The translations under genes were made by a program, and so were the position numbers. The notes below the pieces were generated by a model that did no database searches, was not told the DNA's origin, and was given only the letters and a program-made list of their open reading frames with translations. A stretch of DNA of 24,487 bases from Stentor roeselii (Eukaryota; Ciliophora; Heterotrichea; Heterotrichida; Stentoridae), in assembly GCA_006503475.1 (NCBI GenBank), contig RSEH01000404.1:1-24487 (forward strand), read 5' to 3'. Shown here piece after piece: positions 1-8,500 of this stretch (position 1 is its first letter; each line of letters begins with the position of its first letter).

Positions 1-197
1 CCGTATCCGATTAAGTAGTAAACTATTGCACCTATCACACAGTCGATTAGGTTTTTTATTAGACTGTTGTTTAGGTTCTTTGGTCTTACACTGCCTGTTT
101 CTAGAAGACAGAAACCTGCTTGCATGAAGAAGACTATTGCTGCTGATATTAATATCCAGAGATTGTTTATCGATTGTTCTGTGGTAGAATCAGCCAT
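1..197 (-). CDS. AMT: Ammonium transporter (Amt/Mep family), 5' end only
   Basis: The reverse strand reads from ATG at 197 through 65 codons plus two bases and runs off the window edge. After a short polar N-terminus (MADSTTEQSI) comes the first membrane helix at about residues 13-33, containing FFMQAGFCLLETGSVRPKN at residues 23-41. The MQAGF-LLE-GSVR-KN pattern is the hallmark of helix 1 of Amt/Mep/Rh-type ammonium channels, and the following NxLIKNLIDCVIGAIVYY (helix 2) also fits. The product should be an 11-helix channel moving ammonium across a membrane. No other in-frame Met lies nearby upstream. Codons are C/A-rich. The family call is firm; the subtype and membrane are unknown. Confidence 0.9.
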   Translation of the reverse strand, partial: MADSTTEQSINNLWILISAAIVFFMQAGFCLLETGSVRPKNLNNSLIKNLIDCVIGAIVYYLIGY

Positions 198-217
198 TAA
201 TTCTTTAGTAAAATGTC

Positions 218-381
218 AGTGGATTATAGTTTTATTATTTTTGAAAGGATTTTTTTTAGGATTTTAAGTTGATTTAAAGTGAACAGAAATTTATGAAATT
301 TATTTTAATGATTTGGGAAAGTTTTTTTTTTGTAGTTGTTGATTTATATTTGATGTATTTTTTGTTAGTTTAAGAAATTTA
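218..381 (-). promoter_or_regulatory. Upstream region of the ammonium transporter, almost G-free on the sense strand
   Basis: On the given strand this 164-base stretch has a single C (position 284), so the sense strand of the leftward transporter gene has a single G. It begins 21 bases upstream of the ATG. It probably covers the 5' leader and core promoter. The composition is seen directly; the regulatory role is inferred from the same feature before PEX3 and before the 669-aa gene. Confidence 0.4.
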
Positions 382-476
382 CTGGTTCAAGTGGTTCTGT
401 ATATTTAATAAAACTTATCATTTGATACTATCGAATATTATACAATATTAAGTGGTATATTCATTGTTTTATTGAT

Positions 477-1380
477 TTATTCTCCTTTTCCAACTTCAAT
501 ACAAGAACTTAATCTCTTTGAGTATTCTTTCCTTGCAGCACCTTCATCACCCTCAATATTCTGGAAATCATTGAACATTGTATTCATGAGAAGAATCCAG
601 CATTATCCAAATCTATAATTCAGCATAACCAGGCATTCTAATTATTTTAAACACCCTAGATACTCTAAAAATAATAAAACTTCCAATAGCGAACCAGGTT
701 ATACTACTAAAGCTCCAAGAAGCTGAATGTCTATTTTTCATCAATAATATTGATCTAAAGCAAGTAAAGACCACCCCACAGACATGTGCGCGATTCACAA
801 TTGCCATCAAGCCTGCCGACTCCTCCAAAATCACTTAAAAAAAAGCAAATTTTTATAAAGCTCTAACAAAAAGACCATAATTTCTCGATTTGCCACATCA
901 ACCTGAAACTAGGCCAACAAACTTCTATTATTTAAAGCTAGATGTCGTATCTAAGCTGAAAGAATCTTCAAATGATCTCTTGGATATTCTATCACAATGG
1001 GATGCTTTAAAAGTAAAGATAAAACCTCAGAAAGTACATTATTAGGTTTTCATCATCACCTTTGTAGTTGAAAAGTGGGTTTATTAGTAAATGAAAAAAA
1101 GAACCGGGATTGAAGTACACCCAGATATATATTAAGATTCCTTTCACAGCAAACACTTGGTTTCTTGGCCTTATTCTTTAGGAGACACTTTAAACTTGAA
1201 GCATCTTCTGATGAGTAGGTCATCGAATAAAGAATTCTTAGGAATAATGATTTTGAAAATTTTGTAAGACTTTTAAGTTTGATTACTTTTAGCAGAGAAT
1301 TTCGTGGATATTGAATATTGGCGTTTTGGATATAGAGACTTATAGGTCTTAGAGAGATACAGAATTTACTGAAACTCAAA
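477..1380 (-). pseudogene. Gene-like island with broken reading frames, possible membrane-protein remnant
   Basis: This island is visibly richer in GC than the spacer at 1381-1900, yet no frame crosses it cleanly. On the minus strand a 73-codon frame (613-834) with one clear hydrophobic helix (ITWFAIGSFIIF) ends in TAG. A C-terminal piece, MNTMFNDFQNIEGDEGAARK and onward to TAA at 477-479, lies one frame off just downstream. Together they faintly resemble the last helices of TLC-domain proteins, but that rests on spacing only. A third minus-strand frame covers 1056-1379, and on the plus strand 881-1045 is also open for 54 codons. I found no set of 15-16 nt introns that joins the pieces. A decayed gene is the simplest reading; a gene with unusual introns or an RNA gene is possible. 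Confidence 0.3.
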
Positions 1381-2060
1381 TTTATAGATGATTTTTGAAA
1401 ACAATTGAAGTATCACTTATATTAAAGAGGTTTAACTGAATTATTTATTAATTTTAATTCACTCTTGGAAATTCGGTAAATAGATAAATCTATTTGATAC
1501 CAAAACTTGTAGTTGATAAAATCAATAGTTATAAGATCTTGAAATTTGTTTAAATTGTATCAAGGATTATTGTGTAAATATAATTTTCTTCTTTATTGGG
1601 TTAAGTGTAATTAAAATATACTTTTACAGTATTAATTATCGATTAGATCTATAAAGATTAGAAACAAACTATAAGATAATCTCACTGGATTTTATAGTCC
1701 TTATCATACTATCAATCATAGAGTGTTTATAATAATCTTTCATTATTATACAACATTTGTTCTATATAAAATTTCTTGATTAAAAATTAAATCCCAGTAT
1801 CTAAGTCAAAACATCGATACAATTCAAATTAATCACTTTCTCTTAAGTGTATTATAATAATAAATGTTCAGTTCCATTGAATAATGATATTAAAATAAGG
1901 CTATATAAATATACAATCCTCGAAAACCCCTTCTAAACCAACAAGTCACTTCTCCAATAAATCTACTAAAACCCTCTCAAATATTAATTTTTCTTCCAAT
2001 CATCATCCAAAAAATTCACAATAATAAAATAACAGAATCAGATCCACCGTAATACAATTA
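1381..2060. other. Intergenic spacer, AT-rich
   Basis: These 680 bases hold no frame of note and are mostly A/T. The last 115 bases are C-rich and G-poor and lead into the 669-aa gene; that part is listed separately. No tRNA-like or repeated structure was seen. Confidence 0.6.
1946..2034 (+). promoter_or_regulatory. 89-base G-free stretch ahead of the 669-aa gene
   Basis: There is no G from 1946 to 2034 on the sense strand, while C is frequent. The stretch ends 26 bases before the ATG. It matches the composition before PEX3 and before the ammonium transporter, so I treat it as a likely 5' leader/promoter signature. The run is observed; the function is inferred. Confidence 0.4.
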
Positions 2061-4070
2061 ATGCTAAATAAAACCCTAACAGGCTCAATCGAATCCAACC
2101 AAATCGAAGAGCTTCGATCCGCGATTTTCACATACAAGTCAACAATCCAACAAATAGAAAATTCCAAAATCAAGAACTTCAACAAGCCCTTCATCGAAAA
2201 CATGCGAAAAAATCTTCATTCACGAGAAGATCAAAAACTCCAAAGTATTCAAAACTTGATAAAGCCTTCAATGTCAACACTATACCTTCCAAATATTTAT
2301 GACTTTTTGTTAAAAGTTTCAAAGGTGCATCAAGTATCATTAAATGTGATTCCTTCTCTTTTCCTACCCAAGCCAGCCTCATTATTATATACAAATTCTC
2401 AAGGAATAGTCCAGTCATGCGAGAAGCCCAAAGCATTTCAAAAGTTTTTTTGCAGTCTTTCAAAATCAAAGCATGCAGAGCACACCCCTCTTCTGATATT
2501 CAAACAAAGAGACCATAAATTCAAGTTATTTTCAGACATTGGTCAATCAAAGGTGTATTTAAATCGCCATAAAGAAACACCTGGGATTTTACAAGAGTTT
2601 ACCTTTCCACCTTCAGACAGAACATCTCTTTGTCGAGTGCATCTGAAAGAAAAGAAATTTCGTTATTTCCTTTTAATTAACAAACATCCTTACAAGCAGT
2701 CTTCTCATCTGAACCAAAGATCTTCAAGTTGTGCAGATTCTTTAAAAAAATTCAAATCAGATGAAAGCATCTTCTTTGAAAACATTGTCCAAAAAAAGAG
2801 AGAAAGCCTGGCAGACCAGAAAACAAAAGAAAAACTTTTTCAAACTCCAGGGATTTTAAACAGAATTCAAGCAAAAGTAAATCGTCCCTGGAAAGAAAAA
2901 AATTTCATCAAATTTGCTTTGGACGGGTCAGAACATGAAAAGTTTTTAATCAATGGAGTCAACTTGAATGACTGTGCAGTGACTGACATGACAACAACTT
3001 ATCCAGAAATAGAAAAAATGATGAATCAACTGGTCCTTCTCATTCAAAACGTTCTACTCAATGAAAAATTCGAAATCAGTGAAATAGTCTGTGAATTTCT
3101 GAAAGATTCTAAAAAGAACTGGAAAGTTTTAAGTGTTCCGATGGTAAAAGTCAAGACTATCACTTGGGTGGAACTCTTTCATCTTAATTCGCTTTCTTTT
3201 CTCAATATCAAGCCAGAGACTGAAAGTGAGCCTTTAGACGACATGTCTGTTTTTTTAGATGAAAAAGCGGAAAAGTCAACAGTTGAGAACTTGTCACACT
3301 CTGAAAGTATCAAGACCCAACTTTCATTAAAAGCAGAAAACAACAGCTTTCAAGACAAGTTCAAAAAAATCATTAATAAAATCGACAGGATTCGAAAAAG
3401 AGAGAAAGTCAATGCAAACGTGGGGTTAAGATATGAAATGATACAAAATTATAAAACAAATTTGCATATTGATAGAAATGGAAGCATGACTCGCAAGTTT
3501 TTAACTTCTCCTGAACTACCCACTGAACAGCTTCACAGTTTTGGAAGTCAGAGAAAGGATGAAGGAATGGGAAGACTTCACTCAAATTCAAAGTACTACG
3601 ATAAGTTCAATTCAACTCTCACTGTTGCAAAGTACACCAATAAAAGTGTTGAAAGTTACGAGAACATCATTCATGAAATAAGGAAGCATAAATACCCTAC
3701 ACGGAAATTAGATGAAAAGTACGGAGGAAAAAAGTTTATTCTTAATTTTATTGAAGGTATCACTAAAAAAATCACTAGTACTCCACTTGCAAGGGTCTTG
3801 AAAGTTGAGGAAAATTCAGATATCGTGTTTTGTCCAGGACTTCCAATTGTTTTTGATTGTAAAGTCGATTTGAGCTTAGCGAGACTTTTACACGAAAAAC
3901 ATAAAAAACTTTGTATTACTAAAGAAGAATTTGAAGGATTCTCTGAAGTTTTTAGTTCAACTTTAAAAGACTTCGAATTTCAAAAGGAAGATCTTGAGTA
4001 CTTGCTTAATTTAGTTGGAAAGTTATCAAGAGATATTTATATCTTTAAGCCCAGCAAGTATTTAAATTAA
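2061..4070 (+). CDS. 669-aa protein with C-terminal truncated-haemoglobin-like domain
   Basis: This is one uninterrupted frame. Residues 1-540 are polar and Lys/Ser-rich and I do not recognise them. Residues about 550-662 read like a 2/2 (truncated) haemoglobin: LDEKYGG at the start of the fold, a helix with PLA near residue 575, then HEKHKKLCITKEEFEGF, which lines up with the F-helix segment of protozoan truncated globins and puts His614 at the proximal haem-ligand position. The ending, LEYLLNLVGKLSRDI, fits the H helix. The B10 tyrosine usual in the family appears to be Thr, so ligand chemistry may differ or haem may be lost. Known family members bind O2 or NO; the role here is unknown. The ATG at 2061 is the first in frame. 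The stop TAA lies 3 bp from the stop of the convergent gene. Confidence 0.75.
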   Translation: MLNKTLTGSIESNQIEELRSAIFTYKSTIQQIENSKIKNFNKPFIENMRKNLHSREDQKLQSIQNLIKPSMSTLYLPNIYDFLLKVSKVHQVSLNVIPSLFLPKPASLLYTNSQGIVQSCEKPKAFQKFFCSLSKSKHAEHTPLLIFKQRDHKFKLFSDIGQSKVYLNRHKETPGILQEFTFPPSDRTSLCRVHLKEKKFRYFLLINKHPYKQSSHLNQRSSSCADSLKKFKSDESIFFENIVQKKRESLADQKTKEKLFQTPGILNRIQAKVNRPWKEKNFIKFALDGSEHEKFLINGVNLNDCAVTDMTTTYPEIEKMMNQLVLLIQNVLLNEKFEISEIVCEFLKDSKKNWKVLSVPMVKVKTITWVELFHLNSLSFLNIKPETESEPLDDMSVFLDEKAEKSTVENLSHSESIKTQLSLKAENNSFQDKFKKIINKIDRIRKREKVNANVGLRYEMIQNYKTNLHIDRNGSMTRKFLTSPELPTEQLHSFGSQRKDEGMGRLHSNSKYYDKFNSTLTVAKYTNKSVESYENIIHEIRKHKYPTRKLDEKYGGKKFILNFIEGITKKITSTPLARVLKVEENSDIVFCPGLPIVFDCKVDLSLARLLHEKHKKLCITKEEFEGFSEVFSSTLKDFEFQKEDLEYLLNLVGKLSRDIYIFKPSKYLN

Positions 4071-4073
4071 ATT

Positions 4074-4961
4074 TTAATCTTCAGGGTTTTTCATTCTTTT
4101 CAAAGCAGGGAAGAAGATTTGAGTGTCTTTTCTCGTTCTTTTGTGATGATTGACGATGATTTTCGAGATTTTTAACTTATTTCCGATGTCGTTTTGATAT
4201 TTCAGGTACCCTGTGCTTAATATCTGAGAATCTTCAAGTACACTAAAGTCAATGCAAGACTTTTCATTTCTTTTTATCGGTTTTTTGTATTGCAAGACGT
4301 TTGGAGTCAGTTTCGTTTTCAGTCCAAGTTTTTTTTCCACTAAGCCGCTGACGAAAGATCGAAGATCTTTCACTTCTCTTTCAATTCTTGTGGAAAAGTT
4401 GTGCTTGTGACTTAAACTTCGAGTTCCGGAATGAGAAACTGAATTTATTGACTTAGAATCTTGGTGCTTTGATAATGATTCTGAGGATTTTAAGTGAGGA
4501 GGACTTGGGTTTTTTTTAGTTTTTTCTTCTGGAGAATCGCCTGCTTTTGGAATCGGCTTTTTTCGACATGGATGAAGAGTTGATGTCAGGTCTTTTGAGA
4601 ATTGCTTTGATAAGCGTTTGGAGAATAGGGAAATTGAAGAGTTTTTAGTGAAGTGGACTGGGTTTACTTTTTCTTGGACTTTTGGGGTTAGGGCTAACTG
4701 CAGGTGGTCGAATTTTTCGGTTAATCTACTCAGCGGCGATAATATCGGTTTCCCTGAAGCTAAGGAAGAAGGATTAACAGGAGTCTTCGAAGTAAGTATC
4801 TCTAACTTGGCATCCCACCCTTTTCCAAATCCCCTTTTATTCGACAAAAGTATCGAAGAAATCTCTTCCTGGTTCGCATTTTCAAACGTAAATAAACTCG
4901 GACTATTATCTCCAAGGTTCCTGATACTCGTAGGAGTAGAATTCAAAATCTGCTGAAACAT
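4074..4961 (-). CDS. Uncharacterised Ser/Lys-rich protein, 295 aa, start uncertain
   Basis: I do not recognise this protein. From Met at 4961 it is 295 residues, rich in Ser, Lys, Pro and Asn, with no membrane helix. The first half looks disordered. The C-terminal third (FSTRIEREVKDLRSFVSGLV and beyond) is more regular and may form a helix before a basic tail KRTRKDTQIFFPALKRMKN. The frame stays open upstream to 5234, but that would run 134 bases into the DUF4378-like gene. No Met exists in frame between that gene's stop and 4961. An alternative is an unseen first exon. It is transcribed convergently with the 669-aa gene. Confidence 0.6.
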   Translation of the reverse strand: MFQQILNSTPTSIRNLGDNSPSLFTFENANQEEISSILLSNKRGFGKGWDAKLEILTSKTPVNPSSLASGKPILSPLSRLTEKFDHLQLALTPKVQEKVNPVHFTKNSSISLFSKRLSKQFSKDLTSTLHPCRKKPIPKAGDSPEEKTKKNPSPPHLKSSESLSKHQDSKSINSVSHSGTRSLSHKHNFSTRIEREVKDLRSFVSGLVEKKLGLKTKLTPNVLQYKKPIKRNEKSCIDFSVLEDSQILSTGYLKYQNDIGNKLKISKIIVNHHKRTRKDTQIFFPALKRMKNPED

Positions 4962-5100
4962 CGAAGGACTTGTAGGAATTTTCCCATTATTCAAAGTAGG
5001 AATATCCAAAAGTAATTTTTTTTTAAGTTTGCAACTCGTTTGTGGTTCCGCTATTTTATTAAAACTTCTAAAATCCCAAAAATCATAAAAAAGAAAAATT

Positions 5101-7554
5101 TCAATTAACGTTAATATCAATGACTTCAGCAACCAATTCATATAAAACAACATCAGCGAGATCAATTTTGACCTGAGTTTCTTCGAAGTCGTAGTCAGTC
5201 CACCTTTCCTCTTCATCCGGAATTTCAAATTCAAGCAGCCTGTTAATTTTTTTTTCAGTGACTCTTCCTCTCATCATTTTATCTTCAGAGGCCATTAAAC
5301 TTTCATCGACTTTTCCCAAACAAAAGGCTGCAAAAAACTCGAAGTCATTTAAAACCTTTGCAAAAACTTGCTGAATATTTTCGACTCGCCCTTCGTATTT
5401 TTTTTTTCCTATCCAAGGCAAGGGTTTTCCTTGATATCCAAAGGGTCGAAACTGTTGAAAGAAGTTGTTTAAGTTATCAAGAGCCATGATTTTGAAGCTT
5501 TTTTCTATTTTTTCAGTTTGGTTGTCACGAATTTCACTAGAAGCTTCTACAAGAGGCAGCTTTAAGGCTTCTGAATAGTCAAAAACATGGTCAAAGGTCC
5601 TTATCTGCAGGTCGGTAAAGGTCCCGATTTGCAAGTCCTGGATTTTGTCAAGTTCAAAGCAAGGGTCTCTTGCAAGAGGACTTGCCAAGGCCCTTATAAC
5701 CTTTTTTCCGTCAAGACTCATAAGAACACTTTGAATATACTTGAAAAGTGTCGAGTTATCAAAAAAGTTCTTTTCCAATTCTCCTTTAAATCCTTCTTCA
5801 ACCTGTTTAGCAAGTTCACATTCAACAAGCTTGAGTTCTAAATGAACAAGTTTCGGATTTTCACTTGAAACTGGAGAAACTGTGATGTTTGATTTGATTG
5901 ACTCAAAGTTAGAAATACCCAAAGCTCGAAGTTCTTCATCTGTTGAAGACTCTTCTTCAGAACTTTCACTAAAGACCTGGGACCCGGCTTCCGCAGTCAT
6001 TTTTCCAGAACATCTGAAGAAACGGTCACTTTCCCCTGTGGCTCCAAGTTGAGTAAAGTCAGGGACTGTCAAGTCATTCAAAAGGTTCTTCACTTCTTCT
6101 TTCTTCTTCTGGCTCTTCCTTAAAAACTCAGTCGTGGCTTCAGAGTCAAGACTTGAAAGAAACTGAGAAACTCTGAATTCAATTCCAGGCTGTAAAAAGT
6201 GAATGACGGATAAATACTTGCTTTCTATGAACTGTTTGAATTTAAAGCATAAAGAAGGAGAAATGTGAGGCTCCAGCATTGAGTTACTGAAAAGTTCAAG
6301 GTTTTTTAATTGCTCGATTATGAATAGGGTGTTAATGTTGCTTGTTAGTTCTTCTGAGACTTGACTTGATAAGTTTTGAATGTTTTGAGAAAATCCTGGA
6401 AGGATTGAAAAACTTTTCTCGTGGTTTAGGTTTAAAGGTTTATTTGGAAGGATGAAGACTTTCTGTCCGATGACTGATAAGACTTGCTTTGAAGGGTCAC
6501 AAGAAATTTGTGACTGGGACTCAATTGAATTTTTTACTTTTTTTTTAGGTGGAATTGAAAAAAAAGACCTGGTGATTGAAAAAGCTCGAAGTTTTCGAGG
6601 AGTTATTTGTAATGAACTTTGATGACAAATTGAAAGAACACGGTATTCTGACCTTGAAGCCTCGAAATAAGACTTTTCCTGTGAGTCTGCCTCGTAAGCT
6701 ATGAACTCGACTTGTTTTCCTGAAACTTCAAAAGAACGAGATAGTCTTCTTTGAAGAGATTTTTCTTCGTTTTTTAAGTTTTCTGTGTTGATAAAAGAGA
6801 AGTTCTTAGGAATCACTTCGCTTTCATCGACGATGTTGTCTTGGTGAATGTCTGAAAAGATTTCTAAAGAGTCTGAAAGTTTCGAGTCTTGAAGCCAGTC
6901 AAGTTTTACTTGATGGTTTTCCAGGTCTTCATTCTGAAAAATTTCAAGTTTCGGCCTTTTTTCAGAGTTTTTCTCAGTTGGAAGGTTTTTTGATTCTTTT
7001 AAGACAGATCTTTGAGACTTTTTCTTGTTTGAAGGCTTTTTCCGCTTTGAGAAGTTCTTTAAAAGGTTTTGAATGTTCACCAAGTCGTCAAGGTTCTTGT
7101 CTTTTGACTTGAAATCTGAAGGACTTGAAGACTTTTTCTTGTTTTTTTCTGAGTTTTTTCGGATTTTCCAGGTTTTTAATGGTTTTTCGCTTTTTTCTGA
7201 CTTTTCATGACGTTTTGGCTTCGGCTTTGAAATTAAAGGTTTTATTGGCACTGGTCTTCGTGATTCTTGAACGTGGTTGAAAAGTTCAACACTTTTGCTT
7301 CCTTTGGTTTTTGTTCTTTTTAACAGTTCTGAGGAAAGCTCGTGGAAATCGTTTGAGTTTCTTTTGTGAAGCTTTGACTGGTCTTTTTTTGGAGATGAGG
7401 ATTTTTGATGGGTCTTCCGAATTGAAGGCTTTTTTGATTTTGACTTGATTGGGTTCTTGGGCAGGGGTGTTTTGGACTTGTAACTGCGAGTCAGGTCGTC
7501 TTTGGATCTGGGGAACTCACTAATCTTTCTTTTAAGGTCTTCAAAGTTATTCAT
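5101..7554 (-). CDS. 817-aa protein with DUF4378-like C-terminal domain
   Basis: This is a single long frame ending in TGA at 5101-5103. Residues 1-215 are extremely basic and Ser-rich (many KxxKK and SxKK runs), and the middle is acidic/Ser-rich and probably disordered. Residues about 606-815 look folded: YIQSVLMSLDGKK, an FKIMALDNLNNFFQQFRP helix, KPLPW, then a Trp-anchored end WTDYDFEETQVKIDLADVV followed by LYELVAEVI. This order matches the C-terminal DUF4378 domain of plant TRM/LONGIFOLIA-type proteins, some of which associate with microtubules, and of ciliate relatives. The domain call rests on pattern, not a search. An internal doublet DLQIGTFTDLQIRTF lies near residue 640-655. The start ATG is 63 bp below the YIPF5-like stop. 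Confidence 0.7.
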   Translation of the reverse strand: MNNFEDLKRKISEFPRSKDDLTRSYKSKTPLPKNPIKSKSKKPSIRKTHQKSSSPKKDQSKLHKRNSNDFHELSSELLKRTKTKGSKSVELFNHVQESRRPVPIKPLISKPKPKRHEKSEKSEKPLKTWKIRKNSEKNKKKSSSPSDFKSKDKNLDDLVNIQNLLKNFSKRKKPSNKKKSQRSVLKESKNLPTEKNSEKRPKLEIFQNEDLENHQVKLDWLQDSKLSDSLEIFSDIHQDNIVDESEVIPKNFSFINTENLKNEEKSLQRRLSRSFEVSGKQVEFIAYEADSQEKSYFEASRSEYRVLSICHQSSLQITPRKLRAFSITRSFFSIPPKKKVKNSIESQSQISCDPSKQVLSVIGQKVFILPNKPLNLNHEKSFSILPGFSQNIQNLSSQVSEELTSNINTLFIIEQLKNLELFSNSMLEPHISPSLCFKFKQFIESKYLSVIHFLQPGIEFRVSQFLSSLDSEATTEFLRKSQKKKEEVKNLLNDLTVPDFTQLGATGESDRFFRCSGKMTAEAGSQVFSESSEEESSTDEELRALGISNFESIKSNITVSPVSSENPKLVHLELKLVECELAKQVEEGFKGELEKNFFDNSTLFKYIQSVLMSLDGKKVIRALASPLARDPCFELDKIQDLQIGTFTDLQIRTFDHVFDYSEALKLPLVEASSEIRDNQTEKIEKSFKIMALDNLNNFFQQFRPFGYQGKPLPWIGKKKYEGRVENIQQVFAKVLNDFEFFAAFCLGKVDESLMASEDKMMRGRVTEKKINRLLEFEIPDEEERWTDYDFEETQVKIDLADVVLYELVAEVIDINVN

Positions 7555-7617
7555 TTTAAATCTAAGAAATTAAATCATATGAAAAAACCCATCTCCAGTA
7601 ACTAAATCTGAAACTAC

Positions 7618-8181
7618 TTAAAAGATAGTAAGCAATGTGAAGCACGAATAAAGAAGTCCAATAGGATACGAAATAAGCCACCTCTGTTCCTTAAGTTCCA
7701 ACAAAGTTTCAAAAAACGACGCCGCAGTATAAGTGCTCCAAGCGACACAAAGTGCAACAAAAATAAGTCCAAAAGGCGATTTTAAATTCAAAAAGACTCC
7801 AAAAGCTGAAAGTAAAACAATAGGCAGCAGTGCATATCCCAAGACACTAACAGTGCGATAAAGATCAATTTCTCTAGTTTGCGCCATAAGATTAAGCACA
7901 GCGAAAATGCCAAGAGACCCAAAAGTTCCATATCCATAAATCGCTCCAAAGTGGACTTTTCCCGCCAACAACAGCATAGCACCGAAAACAACGACATACA
8001 AAAAAGGTCCGGCCATGTCAGGGTCTTCAAGAGTCCTTTCATCGACTTTCCTGAAAGTTAAAATACTTAAAGTCTTCTGTTTTATATGCTCCGGGTTAAT
8101 TCCCAGCTCTTCCATCAAGGGCGGGTCGGTTTCAGTGGCGTCGATGTTGAAGTCGTCGAAAGGTGAATGCTTGGCAAACAT
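7618..8181 (-). CDS. YIPF5: YIPF5/Yip1-type Golgi membrane protein
   Basis: The 187-residue product carries the family signatures: PPLMEELGINPEHI (20-33) and DPDMAGP (53-59) before the first helix, GKVHFGAIYGYGTFGSLGIF (74-93), EIDLYRT (104-110), then helices with GYALLPIVLL, VAWSTYTAASFF and QRWLISYPIGLLYSC. About five membrane helices are visible, as expected. Yip1 proteins work in ER-Golgi vesicle traffic and bind Rab/Ypt GTPases through the cytosolic N-terminus. That N-terminus is short here compared with animal YIPF5 of about 257 aa. The ATG is only 8 bases from the stop of the upstream EF-hand gene, so its promoter must lie inside that gene. YIPF7-type naming is equally possible. Confidence 0.9.
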   Translation of the reverse strand: MFAKHSPFDDFNIDATETDPPLMEELGINPEHIKQKTLSILTFRKVDERTLEDPDMAGPFLYVVVFGAMLLLAGKVHFGAIYGYGTFGSLGIFAVLNLMAQTREIDLYRTVSVLGYALLPIVLLSAFGVFLNLKSPFGLIFVALCVAWSTYTAASFFETLLELKEQRWLISYPIGLLYSCFTLLTIF

Positions 8182-8189
8182 TTTTATTA

Positions 8190-8495
8190 CTAACTCACAC
8201 TTTTGATGTATCTTCCGAGCATCTCTCTGATCAGTTCTTTCAATTCAAAAAAATCGATTGAACCTGAATTGTTAGAGTCGAGGATTTCTAAGACTTTTTC
8301 TTTATTTTCTATGGGAATCGAGATATTTTTTAATGGACCTTCTTTTGATTCTGAGTTTTCTTCTCCCCAAAGCTTTTTTTCTAGTTCTTCTCTGGATATT
8401 TCTCCTGAAAGGTCATCGTCTAGTTGTTCGAAGATGATTTTTGTCAGTTGTATTATTTTTTCATCGTCTTTTATGAACTCCTGGATTGTCTCCAT
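8190..8495 (-). CDS. Small EF-hand calcium-binding protein (minus-strand copy)
   Basis: A 101-residue protein with two EF-hands. Loop 1 is DDDLSGEISREE (about residues 26-37), canonical at positions 1, 3, 5, 6, 8 and 12. Loop 2 is DSNNSGSIDFFE, also canonical. The N-terminus METIQEFIKDDEKIIQLTKI mirrors the start of the neighbour at 8501, so the two are divergent paralogues. The role is probably a Ca2+ sensor or buffer; partners are unknown. Six bases upstream of its ATG, on its own strand, is TATAGACA, which lies inside the first codons of the neighbouring gene. The stop is 8 bases before the YIPF5-like start. Confidence 0.85.
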   Translation of the reverse strand: METIQEFIKDDEKIIQLTKIIFEQLDDDLSGEISREELEKKLWGEENSESKEGPLKNISIPIENKEKVLEILDSNNSGSIDFFELKELIREMLGRYIKSVS

Positions 8496-8500
8496 TTATA

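Noticed and set aside
67-267. 66-codon frame on the plus strand
   Set aside because: It is antisense to the ammonium-transporter start, whose minus-strand reading has strong family motifs.
999-1070. Short plus-strand frame starting MGCFKSKDK, like an acylated N-terminus
   Set aside because: It ends after 24 codons and the downstream frame is broken several times; 15-nt GT...AG units nearby do not rescue it.
800-1400. Plus-strand reading with TAA and TAG taken as Gln, which gives a protein-like string
   Set aside because: About ten stops lie in some 190 codons, close to chance for this composition, and every confident gene here uses TAA or TAG as true stops.
4074-5234. 386-codon version of the unknown minus-strand gene
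   Set aside because: The first 45 codons lie inside the DUF4378-like coding sequence and read as hydrophobic antiphase sequence.
7788-8206. Several 60-84 codon frames over the YIPF5-like and EF-hand genes
   Set aside because: They are other-frame shadows of genes with clear family motifs.
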